64,000 bases of DNA from Siccibacter colletis (GCF_000696575.1 NZ_JMSQ01000009.1:1-64000); one strand, 5' to 3'; counted from the first letter of the stretch, positions 38,561-49,920 are shown. Numbers and translations are program-made. Notes: generated by a model not told the origin, from the sequence alone.

Positions 38561-38808
38561 GTATGCCTCCGATTGGTTGGTAAAAAACATACTGCACGTT
38601 GAGTATATAAAAAAATGGTGCACTTTTCAGGGCGTAGTGATTTGTTTCGGCTATTTCTGTAAAAACCTCCAGGATATTCTGGTTTAGTGCGGTTGGTCGC
38701 CGTGCGGGCAGTGCGTTATTCCATCTTACGATTCAGGGTTAAAAAAGGGAGTAGGGTACACAGCCAGGCAGGCAGGTAATCGGCCCCGGGTGCGATACCA
38801 GGGCCATA

Positions 38809-39345
38809 CTATTGCGCGTATTTTTCCAGATCGGAAAAGATGTCTTCCCACACCTCGTCGCTGATGTCGTAACCCACCAGATTGCGAATCAGGATGGCCC
38901 CTTCAACCGCTAAATAGGCGATCCGGCGTTTACGCGCCTGCTCATCGTCAGCGCTGAAGTCACCGATTCTCTCCTGATACCACTGCTTCATATACTCGCT
39001 TTGTGAACCGGAACCCACCTGGGCGGCCAGCAGCGTCGAAATACGGCTACCCGCCTCATCATTCACCTCTTTGGTTGCCTTGATGTGAGCCATCAGGCGT
39101 GAACGGGCATCAGGATGTTCCCCTGCCAGCTGCTCATATTTTACCTGCTCGCGCTGCATCCAGCGCGCCAGCAGTGCATCAAGAATATTTTCCCGCGAAC
39201 CAAAAACTGACTGGACGCTGGCCTTTGAGAGGCCAGATTCGACCGCAATGCTCCCGAACGAAAGGGCTTTAGCGCCTTCTTTAGTCAGCACAGCCTCAGC
39301 GGCATCAAGCAGATCTTCGCGATGATTTTTACGTGGACGCGCCAT
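38809..39345 (-). CDS. TetR-family regulator next to a PACE efflux gene
   Basis: 178 residues. The N-terminal helix-turn-helix is of the TetR type (REDLLDAAEAVLTKEGAKALSFGSIAVESGLSKASVQSVFGSRENILDALL), and the C-terminal part is a TetR_C ligand domain. It is divergent from a PACE-family transporter gene with 115 nt between, which contains an inverted repeat fit for its operator. It most likely represses the pump and itself. Confidence 0.88.
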   Translation of the reverse strand: MARPRKNHREDLLDAAEAVLTKEGAKALSFGSIAVESGLSKASVQSVFGSRENILDALLARWMQREQVKYEQLAGEHPDARSRLMAHIKATKEVNDEAGSRISTLLAAQVGSGSQSEYMKQWYQERIGDFSADDEQARKRRIAYLAVEGAILIRNLVGYDISDEVWEDIFSDLEKYAQ

Positions 39346-39368
39346 GACTTCTCCGGCAATTGATTTAG

Positions 39369-39380
39369 ATACGACCGTAT
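39369..39380. promoter_or_regulatory. Candidate TetR operator
   Basis: ATACGACCGTAT has perfect 5-bp arms (ATACG/CGTAT) around AC, with TTA on both outer flanks at slightly different distances. It lies 24 nt upstream of the TetR-type gene and 80 nt before the PACE gene. Confidence 0.6.
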
Positions 39381-39460
39381 GTTAATTTTCCTCAGCACCG
39401 GCCCGGTAGAATACATGTTATCGCGATGGACTGGCTTCGTTATCGCGAAAGAGGATATTT

Positions 39461-39889
39461 ATGTTCAGTTTACAACCCGTTACGCGCAGGATCACCTACG
39501 TTATTATTTTCGAACTGATTGCCGTCATGCTGTCATCTATGATCCTTTCAGGGATGAGCGATCGACAGGTAACCGATTCGCTTCCTGTCGCCGTGGGCGT
39601 TTCGCTGATTGCTGTCGTCTGGAACTATGTTTACAACACGCTGTTTGAATCATGGGAGCGGAAAAAGGGCATTACAGACAGGAGCGTGACGCTGAGAGTG
39701 GCTCACACAGTACTGTTTGAGGCCGGCTTTATCGTGCTCGCCGTGCCTTTGTTTATGTGGTGGTACCATGTCTCGTTCGTGACGGCATTTATGATGGAAC
39801 TGGGGATCCTGGTTTTCTTTCTGGTGTACACCTTTGTATTTACCTGGCTGTTCGACAAGATCGTTCCCACGGCCGCCTCGCAACACTAA
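39461..39889 (+). CDS. PACE-family multidrug efflux protein
   Basis: 142 residues with four hydrophobic helices and two bacterial transmembrane pair domains, like AceI of Acinetobacter. RRITYVIIFELIAVMLSSMI carries the conserved membrane Glu (residue 18) needed for proton coupling in AceI; the second domain starts RVAHTVLFEAGFIVLAVPLFMWW. The family exports chlorhexidine and other biocides, and its natural substrates include short-chain diamines. The ATG follows GAAAGAGGATATTT. It is divergent from the TetR-type gene. Confidence 0.88.
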   Translation: MFSLQPVTRRITYVIIFELIAVMLSSMILSGMSDRQVTDSLPVAVGVSLIAVVWNYVYNTLFESWERKKGITDRSVTLRVAHTVLFEAGFIVLAVPLFMWWYHVSFVTAFMMELGILVFFLVYTFVFTWLFDKIVPTAASQH

Positions 39890-40206
39890 TTCGCCCGGCC
39901 CCGCGCTGTCGGTTCCCGGCAGCGCCACTTCACTGCTATTTCCGCCCTTCCAGCTCCCTGAATCTGCGCCTGCCCGACACCTGTGGCGCGGTAGCGCGCT
40001 GAGGGCAAATATCTCTCGCTCGTGTATCCCATAAGAATTGTAAGATTTTTTGTAGAAATCTCATTTTGTTCTAACTTTTTTTACATCGCGAATTTTGTGG
40101 GCGCGGGTGACCCTCTTTTCCCGCAAATATTCAGGGTAAAAACGCATCAAGGGCGAGGGCATGGGGACATGCCACCCGCCTGCATGACATACCATCGTGG
40201 AGCAAT
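39890..40206. other. Intergenic region before the Cys-rich unknown gene
   Basis: 317 nt. GC-rich at the left, then AT-rich (40040-40140) with TTTTTTACATCGCG. A small hairpin, GGCATG (40158-40163) with CATGCC (40168-40173), stands about 35 nt before the next gene. No gene and no convincing RNA were seen. Confidence 0.5.
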
Positions 40207-40587
40207 ATGGACTGGAAGATCGTAGATTCACTGGCAAGCCCGGACACCGGGACCATCTTTACCGTGGCCCAGACCGCAAAGGCATTCAAATATGTTTTGT
40301 GGTTTCGCGGCGATTACTTTTTACGGCAGGGGCAGACCATCACTACCCATGACAGCGGTTTATATGTGGATGGTAAACCTCAGGAACTGAACGTGATACA
40401 TGCTTCGCCGTTTAACGCCCGGATGTGGCAAAACCTGCTGGCCATGACGGATTGCCCGGGTAACAAAGGTGAGATCCACAGTGAATGCCCGCGCGGAAAA
40501 CGGTGCCTGTTTGCGCTCTGCCCCTGGGGTATGAAGTCGTATATTCCTGAAGTTAAGAATCAAGACCAAAATAAGGCAGAAATTTAG
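40207..40587 (+). CDS. Hypothetical protein with a C-terminal four-Cys cluster
   Basis: 126 residues; I do not recognise the family. There is no signal peptide or membrane helix. The N-terminal two thirds are mixed (VLWFRGDYFLRQGQTITTHDSGLYVDGKPQELNVIHASPFN), and the end carries four cysteines spaced C-x10-C-x5-C-x4-C (residues about 87-109), which could bind a metal. The ATG has GTGGAG 5 nt upstream. It stands alone between the PACE gene and the TfoX-N gene. Confidence 0.65.
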   Translation: MDWKIVDSLASPDTGTIFTVAQTAKAFKYVLWFRGDYFLRQGQTITTHDSGLYVDGKPQELNVIHASPFNARMWQNLLAMTDCPGNKGEIHSECPRGKRCLFALCPWGMKSYIPEVKNQDQNKAEI

Positions 40588-40764
40588 CTTTATGGGATTA
40601 AGGTTGTTGTTTAAGTATATGAATGTTAATTAATAATTATCACTAATACTTAATTTTCTAGATTATTTAAGTGGGTAATTTGGCCTTGAAACTTATAGCG
40701 TCATTCTTTCATGCGCGGTGATGTGGAGGCATTATGCGTCTGCATACGTTCAGGAGCATAGCCG

Positions 40765-41124
40765 ATGAAAGTTTCCCATGAACTGGCCCACTATCTTATC
40801 GATCAGCTCAGCCCGACAGGTCGCTTCAGCGCTCGGGCAATGTTTGGCTGTACCGCGCTGTTTCTTAATGGCCTGATGGTGCTGCTGATTACCCGGCAGG
40901 GTGAGATCTATGTAAAGACTGATGCTGCCAGTCAGCATCGCTTTGCTGAGGCGGGCTGCCAGCCGTTTACTTATACCCGGCGCGGGCCGTCCGGCATCAG
41001 AGAAGTGGCGCTGTCGTTTTCGCAGCTGCCGGAAGGGGTGGTTGAAGAACAGGATGAGCTTATCAGCTGGGTTAAACCCGGAATTGAAGCTGCCCGCCGG
41101 GCGGCGGCAGGGGATCGCTTATGA
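40765..41124 (+). CDS. TfoX N-terminal domain protein
   Basis: 119 residues. The TfoX_N domain is clear (ELAHYLIDQLSPTGRFSARAMFGCTALFLNGLMVLLI, then EIYVKTDAASQHRFAEAG). TfoX/Sxy proteins help CRP at competence promoters, but this protein lacks the C-terminal TfoX_C domain of full-length Sxy, so such a role is uncertain. AGGAG lies 8 nt before the ATG. Confidence 0.82.
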   Translation: MKVSHELAHYLIDQLSPTGRFSARAMFGCTALFLNGLMVLLITRQGEIYVKTDAASQHRFAEAGCQPFTYTRRGPSGIREVALSFSQLPEGVVEEQDELISWVKPGIEAARRAAAGDRL

Positions 41125-41211
41125 TTTGCCCGATGCTGCCGATACTATCCTGAGGCGTCATCACGCGCCGGCATCCGTTCCCGCTAACCTCGTATCACAC
41201 AGGAGAACATC

Positions 41212-41400
41212 ATGGACGCAGCGAACATCGCTTCCCTTGCAACCAGCCTCGATAGCATGCAGCTCAATAATCAGGTGAGCACGTTAGTACTGAAGAAAGC
41301 ACTGGATAATCAGCAGAGTGTGGCATCCGGTATCCTCGATGCCATTCCTCAACTGCCCGCCAACCCGGCCATCGGCCGGAACATCAATACCACCGCCTGA
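41212..41400 (+). CDS. YjfB-family small protein
   Basis: 62 residues. It matches the YjfB family of putative motility proteins (DAANIASLATSLDSMQLNNQVSTLVLKKALDNQQSVASGILDAIP), a short helical protein seen in many bacteria. Function is unproven. AGGAGAACATC precedes the ATG. A bidirectional terminator follows. Confidence 0.75.
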   Translation: MDAANIASLATSLDSMQLNNQVSTLVLKKALDNQQSVASGILDAIPQLPANPAIGRNINTTA

Positions 41401-41416
41401 ACCAGCAGCCAACGCA

Positions 41417-41442
41417 AAAAAGCCACCGTGCGGTGGCTTTTA
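41417..41442. terminator. Bidirectional terminator
   Basis: AAAGCCACC (41419-41427) pairs with GGTGGCTTT (41432-41440) around GTGC, with A and T runs on either side. It serves the YjfB-like gene and the hydrolase remnant that converges on it. Confidence 0.85.
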
Positions 41443-41460
41443 CTGGCTCAGGATCCGATG

Positions 41461-41775
41461 TTATTTCAGGCTGGTTTCAAAGAACTGCCCGAAGCGGGCA
41501 AACGGAATTTTACCGGCGACGTTATCGTACAGGTCAACGTGGTTGGCCCCCGGAACAATCACCAGCGCTTTCTGTTTACTGCCGACGGCGTTAAAGGCAT
41601 CTTCCGCAAAATAGCGCGAGTGCGCTTTTTCACCCGTCACGACCAGCGTCGGGATAGTAATCTCACTGGCATAGCTGAGCAGCGGCATATTCATAAACGA
41701 CAGCGGCATTGTCGCGTTCCACGCACCCGTGGAGTTTACGGAGCGCACATGGAAACCGCGCGGCATGCCGGCATT
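41461..41775 (-). pseudogene. C-terminal remnant of an alpha/beta hydrolase
   Basis: About 104 codons remain of a dienelactone-hydrolase-like alpha/beta hydrolase. GFHVRSVNSTGAWNATMPLSFMNMPLLSYASEI, LVVTGEKAHSRYFAEDAF (acid residue) and IVPGANHVDLYD (catalytic His) are readable. The N-terminal two thirds, which would hold the nucleophile Ser and oxyanion hole, are absent. The similarity stops at about 41775, exactly where a different minus-strand gene ends. The frame continues a little further upstream but without family similarity. It is a deletion remnant and cannot be active. Confidence 0.75.
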
Positions 41776-42022
41776 AATGCTGGCTTTCGCTGTCCCGCAG
41801 GTAGTCGCGAAGCGTATCGTGGAGCGCCTGATTATCGTCTTTATCAAGCCCACGGTTCTGGTATTCCGTAGCCAGTTTGATAATCACATCATCAAAATGC
41901 CCCTTGAGATTGATGTTGTTGATACCCACCTGTACCTGCATAAGTTCACGCAGCACTCTGGTTTCGATGGTTAAGCGGTGTACGGTCAGTTCCAGCTGCT
42001 TGATCCTGTCTTCAACGGACAT
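41774..42022 (-). CDS. Small coiled-coil hypothetical protein
   Basis: 82 residues; family not recognised. The first half is a predicted coiled coil (EDRIKQLELTVHRLTIETRVLRELM), and the rest is charged and helical (DDVIIKLATEYQNRGLDKDDNQALHDTLRDYLRD). No signal peptide or motif. AAGGGA lies 7 nt before the ATG. Its stop codon coincides with the breakpoint of the hydrolase remnant, which suggests it came in, or lost its original end, in the same rearrangement. Confidence 0.65.
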   Translation of the reverse strand: MSVEDRIKQLELTVHRLTIETRVLRELMQVQVGINNINLKGHFDDVIIKLATEYQNRGLDKDDNQALHDTLRDYLRDSESQH

Positions 42023-42673
42023 AGAGAGATTCCCTTAGTGATGTGTAATCCATTAGATTTTTCGTACAATTTTTCCCGGACGTCAACTCTGCATTGCCAT
42101 TAATCGTGGTATGAAACCCTGGCGCGCGGCGGCAATACTCAAATCTGGCTAATGATTGTGCGCTGACCCAGACCGGTGAGAACCGCAGAGAGGGATAAAG
42201 GTTATTTTGCCGGGGCGGGGTATAATTAATAATGCACTGCGGCGTCAGCGCGTCGTCAAAGGCGTGCCGGGTTAAAAGGCTGCTGAATGTGTCTTAATGC
42301 CGATAAACGAAGCCGGAGCCACAAAAAGTAAGGTTATGTGCAGGGCAGACCGCCGCCACCCGCTAACCGTACTTCAGGAATGCGAGCACATCAGCGCACA
42401 CATTTCTTTGAACCCTATCTTATAAATAGGTATTATCTATACAACTTATTAACATAATCCGCTGTGGCATCAGGTATAATACATTTATCTTGCACATCAG
42501 CAGGTTATCCCGTTTTATGCATAGCCAGTCGCCTTTTTAACAGCGTCTATGCTTAATAAACGCGCCTGAAAAACGATTTTTTGCTAATAACCCTCATCCG
42601 CAGAGGTTGAAGTGATAATTATTATCACTAACATGGCGTTATCGCTTTCTGGCTTAAAACATGAGGTGCACCT
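42023..42673. other. Long region upstream of sufA
   Basis: 651 nt without a protein gene that I can support. It holds CGTACAAT (42063-42070) near the coiled-coil gene, two TATAAT hexamers (42221-42226 and 42474-42479), and the Fur box at 42611-42629. The last 200 nt are the suf promoter region, where E. coli has IHF, OxyR, IscR and Fur sites; I can place only Fur with confidence. E. coli has the RydB RNA between menI and sufA; I could not confirm it here. Confidence 0.5.
42611..42629 (+). promoter_or_regulatory. Fur box of the suf operon
   Basis: AGTGATAATTATTATCACT is a perfect 19-bp palindrome (9-bp arms around T) close to the Fur consensus. It lies 45 nt before sufA. Fur repression under iron plenty is known for E. 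coli suf. Confidence 0.9.
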
Positions 42674-43042
42674 ATGGAAACGTCAGCAGGAACTTTTGAT
42701 CCCAACCAACCGGGCTGGCAGGGGCTACATCTGACCCCTGAAGCCGCAGCGCATATCCGAGACCTGGCGGAGCAGCAGTCAGGTTTCCTCGGCGTGCGTC
42801 TGGGTATTAAGCAGACCGGCTGTGCCGGCTTTGGCTACGTGCTGGAAACGGTCACCGAGCCGCGCGAAGACGATCTGCTGTTCGAGCGCGACGGCGCGCG
42901 CCTGTGGGTGCCAGCCGACGCCATGCCGTTTATCGACGGAACCGAAGTCGATTACGTGCGCGAAGGGCTGAACCAGATATTTAAATTCAATAACCCGAAA
43001 GCGCAGCACGAGTGCGGCTGCGGCGAAAGCTTTGGGGTATAG
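42674..43042 (+). CDS. sufA: Fe-S cluster A-type carrier
   Basis: 122 residues, as in E. coli SufA. An A-type carrier that takes Fe-S clusters from SufBCD and passes them to apoproteins. The three ligand cysteines are present in [13 protein letters not shown] and near the end in [10 protein letters not shown]. First gene of sufABCDSE, used under iron limitation and oxidative stress. The stop is 8 nt before the sufB start. Confidence 0.97.
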   Translation: METSAGTFDPNQPGWQGLHLTPEAAAHIRDLAEQQSGFLGVRLGIKQTGCAGFGYVLETVTEPREDDLLFERDGARLWVPADAMPFIDGTEVDYVREGLNQIFKFNNPKAQHECGCGESFGV

Positions 43043-43050
43043 GCGATAAT

Positions 43051-44535
<1,485 letters not shown>

Positions 44536-44554
44536 TGTCGATAAAGGATATTTC

Positions 44555-45301
44555 ATGTTAAGCATCAAAGATTTACATGTCAGCGTTGAAGACAAAGCCA
44601 TCCTGCGCGGCTTGAACCTCGAAGTGCGTCCGGGGGAAGTACACGCCATTATGGGGCCGAACGGCTCCGGGAAAAGTACCCTCTCGGCAACGCTGGCTGG
44701 CCGTGAAGACTATGAGATCACCGGCGGCGAAATCCTGTTCAAGGGCAAAGACCTGCAGGAGCTGGCACCGGAAGATCGCGCCGGGGAAGGCATCTTCATG
44801 GCATTCCAGTATCCGGTTGAAATCCCGGGCGTCAGCAACCAGTTCTTCCTGCAAACCGCGCTGAACGCCGTGCGTGAATACCGTGGGCAGGAGCAGCTTG
44901 ACCGCTTCGACTTCCAGGATCTGATGGAAGAGAAGATCGAACTGCTGAAGATGCCAGAAGATCTGCTCAGCCGCTCGGTGAACGTTGGTTTCTCCGGCGG
45001 TGAGAAGAAGCGTAACGACATTCTGCAGATGGCGGTGCTGGAGCCGGATCTGTGCATCCTCGATGAAACCGACTCCGGTCTCGATATCGATGCCCTGAAA
45101 ATCGTCTCTGACGGCGTCAACTCCCTGCGCGACGGCAACCGCTCGTTCGTTATCGTCACGCACTATCAGCGCATCCTTGACTACATCAAGCCGGACTTCG
45201 TGCACGTGCTTTACCAGGGCCGTATTGTGAAATCAGGCGACTTCTCGCTGGTGAAACAACTGGAGGAGCAGGGCTATGGCTGGCTTACAGAACAAGAGTA
45301 A
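44555..45301 (+). CDS. sufC: Fe-S assembly ATPase SufC
   Basis: 248 residues, as in E. coli. An ABC-type ATPase that binds SufB and SufD in the cytoplasm and changes the scaffold shape. Walker A is GPNGSGKST, the signature FSGGEKKRNDILQ and Walker B LCILDETDSGLDIDAL. The ATG follows AAAGGATATTTC. It overlaps sufD by 26 nt. Confidence 0.97.
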   Translation: MLSIKDLHVSVEDKAILRGLNLEVRPGEVHAIMGPNGSGKSTLSATLAGREDYEITGGEILFKGKDLQELAPEDRAGEGIFMAFQYPVEIPGVSNQFFLQTALNAVREYRGQEQLDRFDFQDLMEEKIELLKMPEDLLSRSVNVGFSGGEKKRNDILQMAVLEPDLCILDETDSGLDIDALKIVSDGVNSLRDGNRSFVIVTHYQRILDYIKPDFVHVLYQGRIVKSGDFSLVKQLEEQGYGWLTEQE

Positions 45302-46550
45302 CGCACTACAGCAGTGGCACCACCTGTTTGAAACCCAGGGGGCTAACCGCTCAGGTGAAGCACAGCAGCACCTCCAGCAGATGCTGCGTCTCGGCCTGCC
45401 GACGCGCAAGCATGAGAACTGGAAATACACGCCGCTGGACGGCCTGCTCAATAACACCTTTGTGCTGCCAACGCCGCGCGAGCTGACGCATGCCGAGCGT
45501 GACGCGCTGGCATTGCCACTGGACGCGCTGCGCCTGGTGTATGTGGACGGGCAGTTCAGTGCAGCGCTGAGTGACGATCTTACCGGCAGCGGCTTTGACG
45601 TCACCATCGACGACGAGCGTGCGGGCCTGGCCGCGCCGGTGCAGCCGGATGTGTTCCTGCATCTGACCGAGAGCCTGGCGCCGACCGTGACGCGTATTCG
45701 CGTCGCGCGCAATACCCAGCCGGCGAAACCGCTGCTGCTGATGCATATCACCTGCGGCAGCGACGATGAGACGCTGAATACGGTGCACTATCGTCACCAC
45801 CTCGACCTCGCCGAAGGGGCGCAAGCCACGGTGATTGAGCACTTTGTCAGCCAGGATGAGCGTCGCCACTTTACCGGCGCGCGCTTCACCTTCCGCGCCG
45901 GGGCTAACAGCCAGCTGCGTCATTACAAGCTGGCGTTTGAGAATGCCAACAGCTACCACTTCGCCCATAACGATCTGCTGGCGGAGCAGGATGTGGATGC
46001 TTACAGCAGCAGCTTCCTGCTCGGCGGCGCGGTGCTGCGTCACAACACCAGCACCCAGCTCAACGGCGAGAACGTCAACCTGCGCCTCAACAGCCTGGCG
46101 CTGCCGGTGAACAGCGAAGTGTGCGACACCCGCACCTGGCTTGAGCACAACAAGGGCTACTGCAACAGCCGTCAGATGCACAAAGTAATCGTGCGCGACC
46201 GCGGACGTGCAGTGTTCAACGGCATGATTAAAGTGGCCCAGCACGCGATTAAAACCGACGGGCAGATGACCAACAACAACCTGCTGCTCGGCAAGCTGTC
46301 AGAAGTGGACACCAAGCCGCAGCTGGAGATCTATGCCGACGACGTGAAGTGCAGCCACGGGGCCACCATCGGCCGTATCGACGATGAGCAGCTGTTCTAT
46401 CTGCGTTCGCGCGGTATTACGGCTCAGGCGGCGGAGCAGATGATTATTTACGCCTTTGCCGCAGAGCTGACCGAAAGCATTGACGACGAGACGCTCAAAC
46501 AGCAGGTGCTGGCCCGTATCGGTCAGCGTCTGACAGGGGGAGAAGCATGA
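45276..46550 (+). CDS. sufD: Fe-S scaffold complex subunit SufD
   Basis: 424 residues (E. coli 423). A SufB paralogue in the SufBC2D complex, needed for iron acquisition by the scaffold. [18 protein letters not shown] near the start, and [44 protein letters not shown] near the end, are typical and include the His used in cluster assembly. It begins inside sufC and ends with an ATGA overlap with sufS. Confidence 0.96.
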   Translation: MAGLQNKSNALQQWHHLFETQGANRSGEAQQHLQQMLRLGLPTRKHENWKYTPLDGLLNNTFVLPTPRELTHAERDALALPLDALRLVYVDGQFSAALSDDLTGSGFDVTIDDERAGLAAPVQPDVFLHLTESLAPTVTRIRVARNTQPAKPLLLMHITCGSDDETLNTVHYRHHLDLAEGAQATVIEHFVSQDERRHFTGARFTFRAGANSQLRHYKLAFENANSYHFAHNDLLAEQDVDAYSSSFLLGGAVLRHNTSTQLNGENVNLRLNSLALPVNSEVCDTRTWLEHNKGYCNSRQMHKVIVRDRGRAVFNGMIKVAQHAIKTDGQMTNNNLLLGKLSEVDTKPQLEIYADDVKCSHGATIGRIDDEQLFYLRSRGITAQAAEQMIIYAFAAELTESIDDETLKQQVLARIGQRLTGGEA

Positions 46551-47767
46551 CATTTTCCGTAGCTCAGGTGCGGGCCGATTTCCCGGTCCTCGCCCGGGAA
46601 GTGAACGGCCAGCCGCTTGCGTACCTTGACAGCGCGGCCAGCGCGCAGAAACCCAACCAGGTGATTGACGCCGAGCTGGGGCTGTATCGCACCGGCTATG
46701 CCGCAGTACATCGCGGCATTCACACCCTGAGCGCCGACGCGACGACGCAGATGGAAAACGTGCGCACGCTGGCGGCGCGCTTCCTCAACGCCCGCTCCCA
46801 TGAGGATCTGGTGTTCGTGCGCGGTACTACGGAAGGCATCAACCTGGTAGCGAATACCTGGGGCGTGAGCAACGTCGGGGCGGGCGATAACATTATCGTT
46901 ACCACTATGGAGCATCATGCCAATATCGTGCCGTGGCAGATGCTGTGCCAGCGCGTCGGCGCCGAGCTGCGGGTGATCCCGCTCAACGACGACGGCACGC
47001 TTAACCTTGAGGTATTGCCGTCCCTGATTGACGAGCGCACCCGCCTGCTGGCGGTGTCTCACGTCTCGAACGTGCTGGGGGTCGAGAACCCGGTGCGCGA
47101 CATCATCACTACCGCCCATGCGGCAGGGGTGAAGGTGCTGGTGGACGGCGCGCAGGCGGTGATGCATCACGCGGTTGACGTGCAGGCGCTGGACTGCGAC
47201 TTCTATCTTTTCTCGGCGCACAAGCTCTACGGGCCGACCGGCATCGGTGTGCTCTACGTGCGGGGCGACATTCTTAACGCCATGCCGCCGTGGGAAGGAG
47301 GCGGGTCGATGATCGGCACCGTCAGTCTGACCGAAGGCACGACGTGGAATGCCGCGCCGTGGCGCTTTGAAGCCGGTACGCCGAACACGGCGGGGATTAT
47401 CGGTCTCGGTGCTGCGATAGAGTATGTGCATAATCTGGGCCTCGATAATATCGCCGACTACGAGCAGACGCTGATGCGCTATGCACTTAACGCCCTGCGC
47501 GAGGTGCCGGACCTCACTATCTATGGTCCGCCGGAACGCCTCGGGGTGATCTCCTTTAATCTCGGCAAGCATCATGCCTATGACGTGGGCAGCTTCCTCG
47601 ATAACTACGGGATTGCCGTGCGCACCGGGCACCACTGCGCGATGCCGCTGATGAGCTTCTTTAACGTGCCTGCGATGTGCCGCGCGTCATTTGTGATGTA
47701 TAACACCGAAGAAGAGGTGGACCGGCTGGTGGCGGGGTTAACCCGTATCCACCGTCTGCTGGGTTAA
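46547..47767 (+). CDS. sufS: Cysteine desulphurase SufS
   Basis: 406 residues, as in E. coli. A PLP enzyme of the group II desulphurases that takes sulphur from cysteine. The PLP lysine is in [18 protein letters not shown], and the active Cys in [30 protein letters not shown] begins the fold. It hands persulphide sulphur to SufE, encoded 13 nt downstream. It overlaps sufD by 4 nt. Confidence 0.97.
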   Translation: MTFSVAQVRADFPVLAREVNGQPLAYLDSAASAQKPNQVIDAELGLYRTGYAAVHRGIHTLSADATTQMENVRTLAARFLNARSHEDLVFVRGTTEGINLVANTWGVSNVGAGDNIIVTTMEHHANIVPWQMLCQRVGAELRVIPLNDDGTLNLEVLPSLIDERTRLLAVSHVSNVLGVENPVRDIITTAHAAGVKVLVDGAQAVMHHAVDVQALDCDFYLFSAHKLYGPTGIGVLYVRGDILNAMPPWEGGGSMIGTVSLTEGTTWNAAPWRFEAGTPNTAGIIGLGAAIEYVHNLGLDNIADYEQTLMRYALNALREVPDLTIYGPPERLGVISFNLGKHHAYDVGSFLDNYGIAVRTGHHCAMPLMSFFNVPAMCRASFVMYNTEEEVDRLVAGLTRIHRLLG

Positions 47768-47780
47768 CAGGGAGAACCGC

Positions 47781-48197
47781 ATGGCCACGCTGCCAGACAA
47801 AGAGAAACTGCTGAAGAATTTCAGCCGCTGCACCAACTGGGAAGAGAAGTATCTCTACATCATCGAGCTGGGCCAGCGTCTGCCGGCGCTGAGCGATGAG
47901 GCGCACAATCCGGACAACATCATCCAGGGCTGCCAGAGCCAGGTGTGGATTGTGATGCACCAGAACGACGCCGGAAAAATCGAGCTACAGGGCGACAGCG
48001 ATGCCGCCATTGTTAAGGGGCTGATTGCCGTGGTGTTTATTCTCTATCAGGAGATGAGCGCTCAGGATATCGTCGCCTTTGATGTGCGCCCGTGGTTCGA
48101 AGAAATGGCGCTGACGCAACACCTCACCCCGTCCCGCTCCCAGGGGCTGGAAGCCATGATCCGCGCAATCCGCGCCAGAGCAGCAATTCTTAGCTAA
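47781..48197 (+). CDS. sufE: Sulphur acceptor protein SufE
   Basis: 138 residues, as in E. coli. It accepts sulphur from SufS on Cys51 ([12 protein letters not shown]) and delivers it to SufB, speeding up the desulphurase. [22 protein letters not shown] begins the domain. Last gene of the suf operon. Confidence 0.97.
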   Translation: MATLPDKEKLLKNFSRCTNWEEKYLYIIELGQRLPALSDEAHNPDNIIQGCQSQVWIVMHQNDAGKIELQGDSDAAIVKGLIAVVFILYQEMSAQDIVAFDVRPWFEEMALTQHLTPSRSQGLEAMIRAIRARAAILS

Positions 48198-48294
48198 ACT
48201 TCAGATACAGCTTTCATCCTGTCAACGCGAGGCGGCCTGCTGCCTCGCTCTCTTTCAGCGTTCTGGCGCTTCGCCAGTGATAAAGGAATTCAGT

Positions 48295-49320
48295 ATGAAA
48301 CGCGCCTCGCTTATTGCTGCAAGCCTGTTTACCGCTGCTCTGTTTCCCCATGCTGCGCTGGCGGTGGATTACCCGCTGCCGGCCAACGGGGGCCGTCTGA
48401 TTGGTCAGAACCAGAGCTATATCGTGCAGGAAGGCGACCGCAACCTGCAGTCGATTGCCCGCCGCTTCAACTCCAGCGCTTTCCTGCTGCTGGAAGCGAA
48501 CAATACCGTTGCCCCGCAGCCGATGCCGGGCACGCAACTCCTGATCCCGACCCAGCTGATCCTGCCGGATACGCCGCGGGAAGGCATCGTGGTGAACCTC
48601 GCCGAGCTGCGCCTCTATTACTACCCGCCGGGTAAGAACATGGTGCAGGTTTATCCCATCGGTATCGGCCAGGTGGGGCTGGAGACGCCGGTGATGGTCA
48701 CCCGCATCAGCCAGAAGATCCCTAATCCGACCTGGACGCCGCCGGCCGGTATCCGGGCGCGCTCGCTGGCCAAAGGCATTGAGTTGCCGAAAGTGGTACC
48801 CGCCGGGCCAGGTAACCCGCTCGGACGCTATGCAATGCGGCTGGCGAAGGGGAACGGCGAGTACCTCATTCACGGCACCAGTGCGCCGGACAGCGTCGGG
48901 CTGCGCGTCAGCTCCGGCTGTATTCGTATGAACGCCGATGACATTCAGGCGCTGTTTGCCAGCGTGCCGTGGGGAACGCGGGTTGAAATCATCAACCAGC
49001 CGGTGAAGTTCACGCAGGAGCCGGACGGGAAGCGCTATGTAGAGGTCCACAGGCCGCTGTCGCAACAGGATGAGCAAAACACCCAGACCGCACCGCTGAC
49101 GCTGCCAGCAAGCTTTACAACCTTCGTGAGCGACGATCCCCTCGCGAAGCAGCAGGCTGATGCGGCGCTAACGCGGCGCGCCGGGTATCCGGTGGCAGTG
49201 GGCGGTGACGCTACGGCTCCTGGCAGGGCGGCGCAGCAAGTACAGAGTGCGAAGGTGAATGCGGAAAGTGGTGCAGAAGAGGGGAGCGTGACGGCGTCCG
49301 GGACGGTGCAGCTTCAGTAG
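48295..49320 (+). CDS. ldtE: L,D-transpeptidase LdtE (YnhG)
   Basis: 341 residues (E. coli 334). It has a signal peptide ending AALA (about residue 23), a LysM peptidoglycan-binding domain ([29 protein letters not shown]) and a YkuD catalytic domain with [20 protein letters not shown], which holds the active His and Cys. LdtE forms 3-3 cross-links between mDAP residues of stem peptides in the periplasm. The ATG at 48295 has AAGGA 8 nt upstream. The C-terminal 60 residues are Ala/Gln-rich, less conserved and longer than in E. coli. Confidence 0.95.
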   Translation: MKRASLIAASLFTAALFPHAALAVDYPLPANGGRLIGQNQSYIVQEGDRNLQSIARRFNSSAFLLLEANNTVAPQPMPGTQLLIPTQLILPDTPREGIVVNLAELRLYYYPPGKNMVQVYPIGIGQVGLETPVMVTRISQKIPNPTWTPPAGIRARSLAKGIELPKVVPAGPGNPLGRYAMRLAKGNGEYLIHGTSAPDSVGLRVSSGCIRMNADDIQALFASVPWGTRVEIINQPVKFTQEPDGKRYVEVHRPLSQQDEQNTQTAPLTLPASFTTFVSDDPLAKQQADAALTRRAGYPVAVGGDATAPGRAAQQVQSAKVNAESGAEEGSVTASGTVQLQ

Positions 49321-49336
49321 CAAATTACAGGCAAAA

Positions 49337-49364
49337 AAAATGGCGCACAATGTGCGCCATTTTT
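49337..49364. terminator. Bidirectional terminator between ldtE and lpp
   Basis: AAAATGGCGCACA and TGTGCGCCATTTT form an almost loop-less palindrome with A and T runs on each side; it serves both converging genes. It is the known strong lpp terminator position. Confidence 0.92.
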
Positions 49365-49377
49365 ATTACAGGTACTC

Positions 49378-49626
<249 letters not shown>

Positions 49627-49658
49627 CTAGATTGAGTTAATCTCCATGTAGCGTTACA

Positions 49659-49687
49659 AGTATTACACAAAGTTTTTTAGGTTGAGA
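49659..49687 (-). promoter_or_regulatory. lpp promoter
   Basis: On the minus strand TCTCAAC (-35 region, 49681-49687) and TAATACT (-10, 49659-49665) stand in nearly the same sequence as the well-known E. coli lpp promoter, about 45 nt before the ATG. The upstream A/T tract acts as an UP-like element. The lpp-pykF gap is 306 nt and shows no gene. Confidence 0.85.
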
Positions 49688-49868
49688 ATATTTTTTTGAT
49701 GGGAATACGCTTAAATTTGATCGTTCGCTCAAAGAAACATCGACATTAACGGGGAAGTTAAAAAAAGCGAGAGAAAACAGGCGGCTCTAATCGGATTCAT
49801 CTTACGTTTCCCGCTATTAAATAGTGAAATTCAATTTGCTTTTTTATTATCTGCGTCTATTTAGCGAA

Positions 49869-49896
49869 ATAAAAAAGGCACCCGAAGGTGCCTTTA
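49869..49896 (-). terminator. Terminator after pykF
   Basis: AAAGGCACC and GGTGCCTTT pair around CGAA; on the minus strand six T follow. It lies 25 nt after the pykF stop. Confidence 0.88.
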
Positions 49897-49920
49897 GGCG
49901 TTATTTCCGTGACTGTTAAA

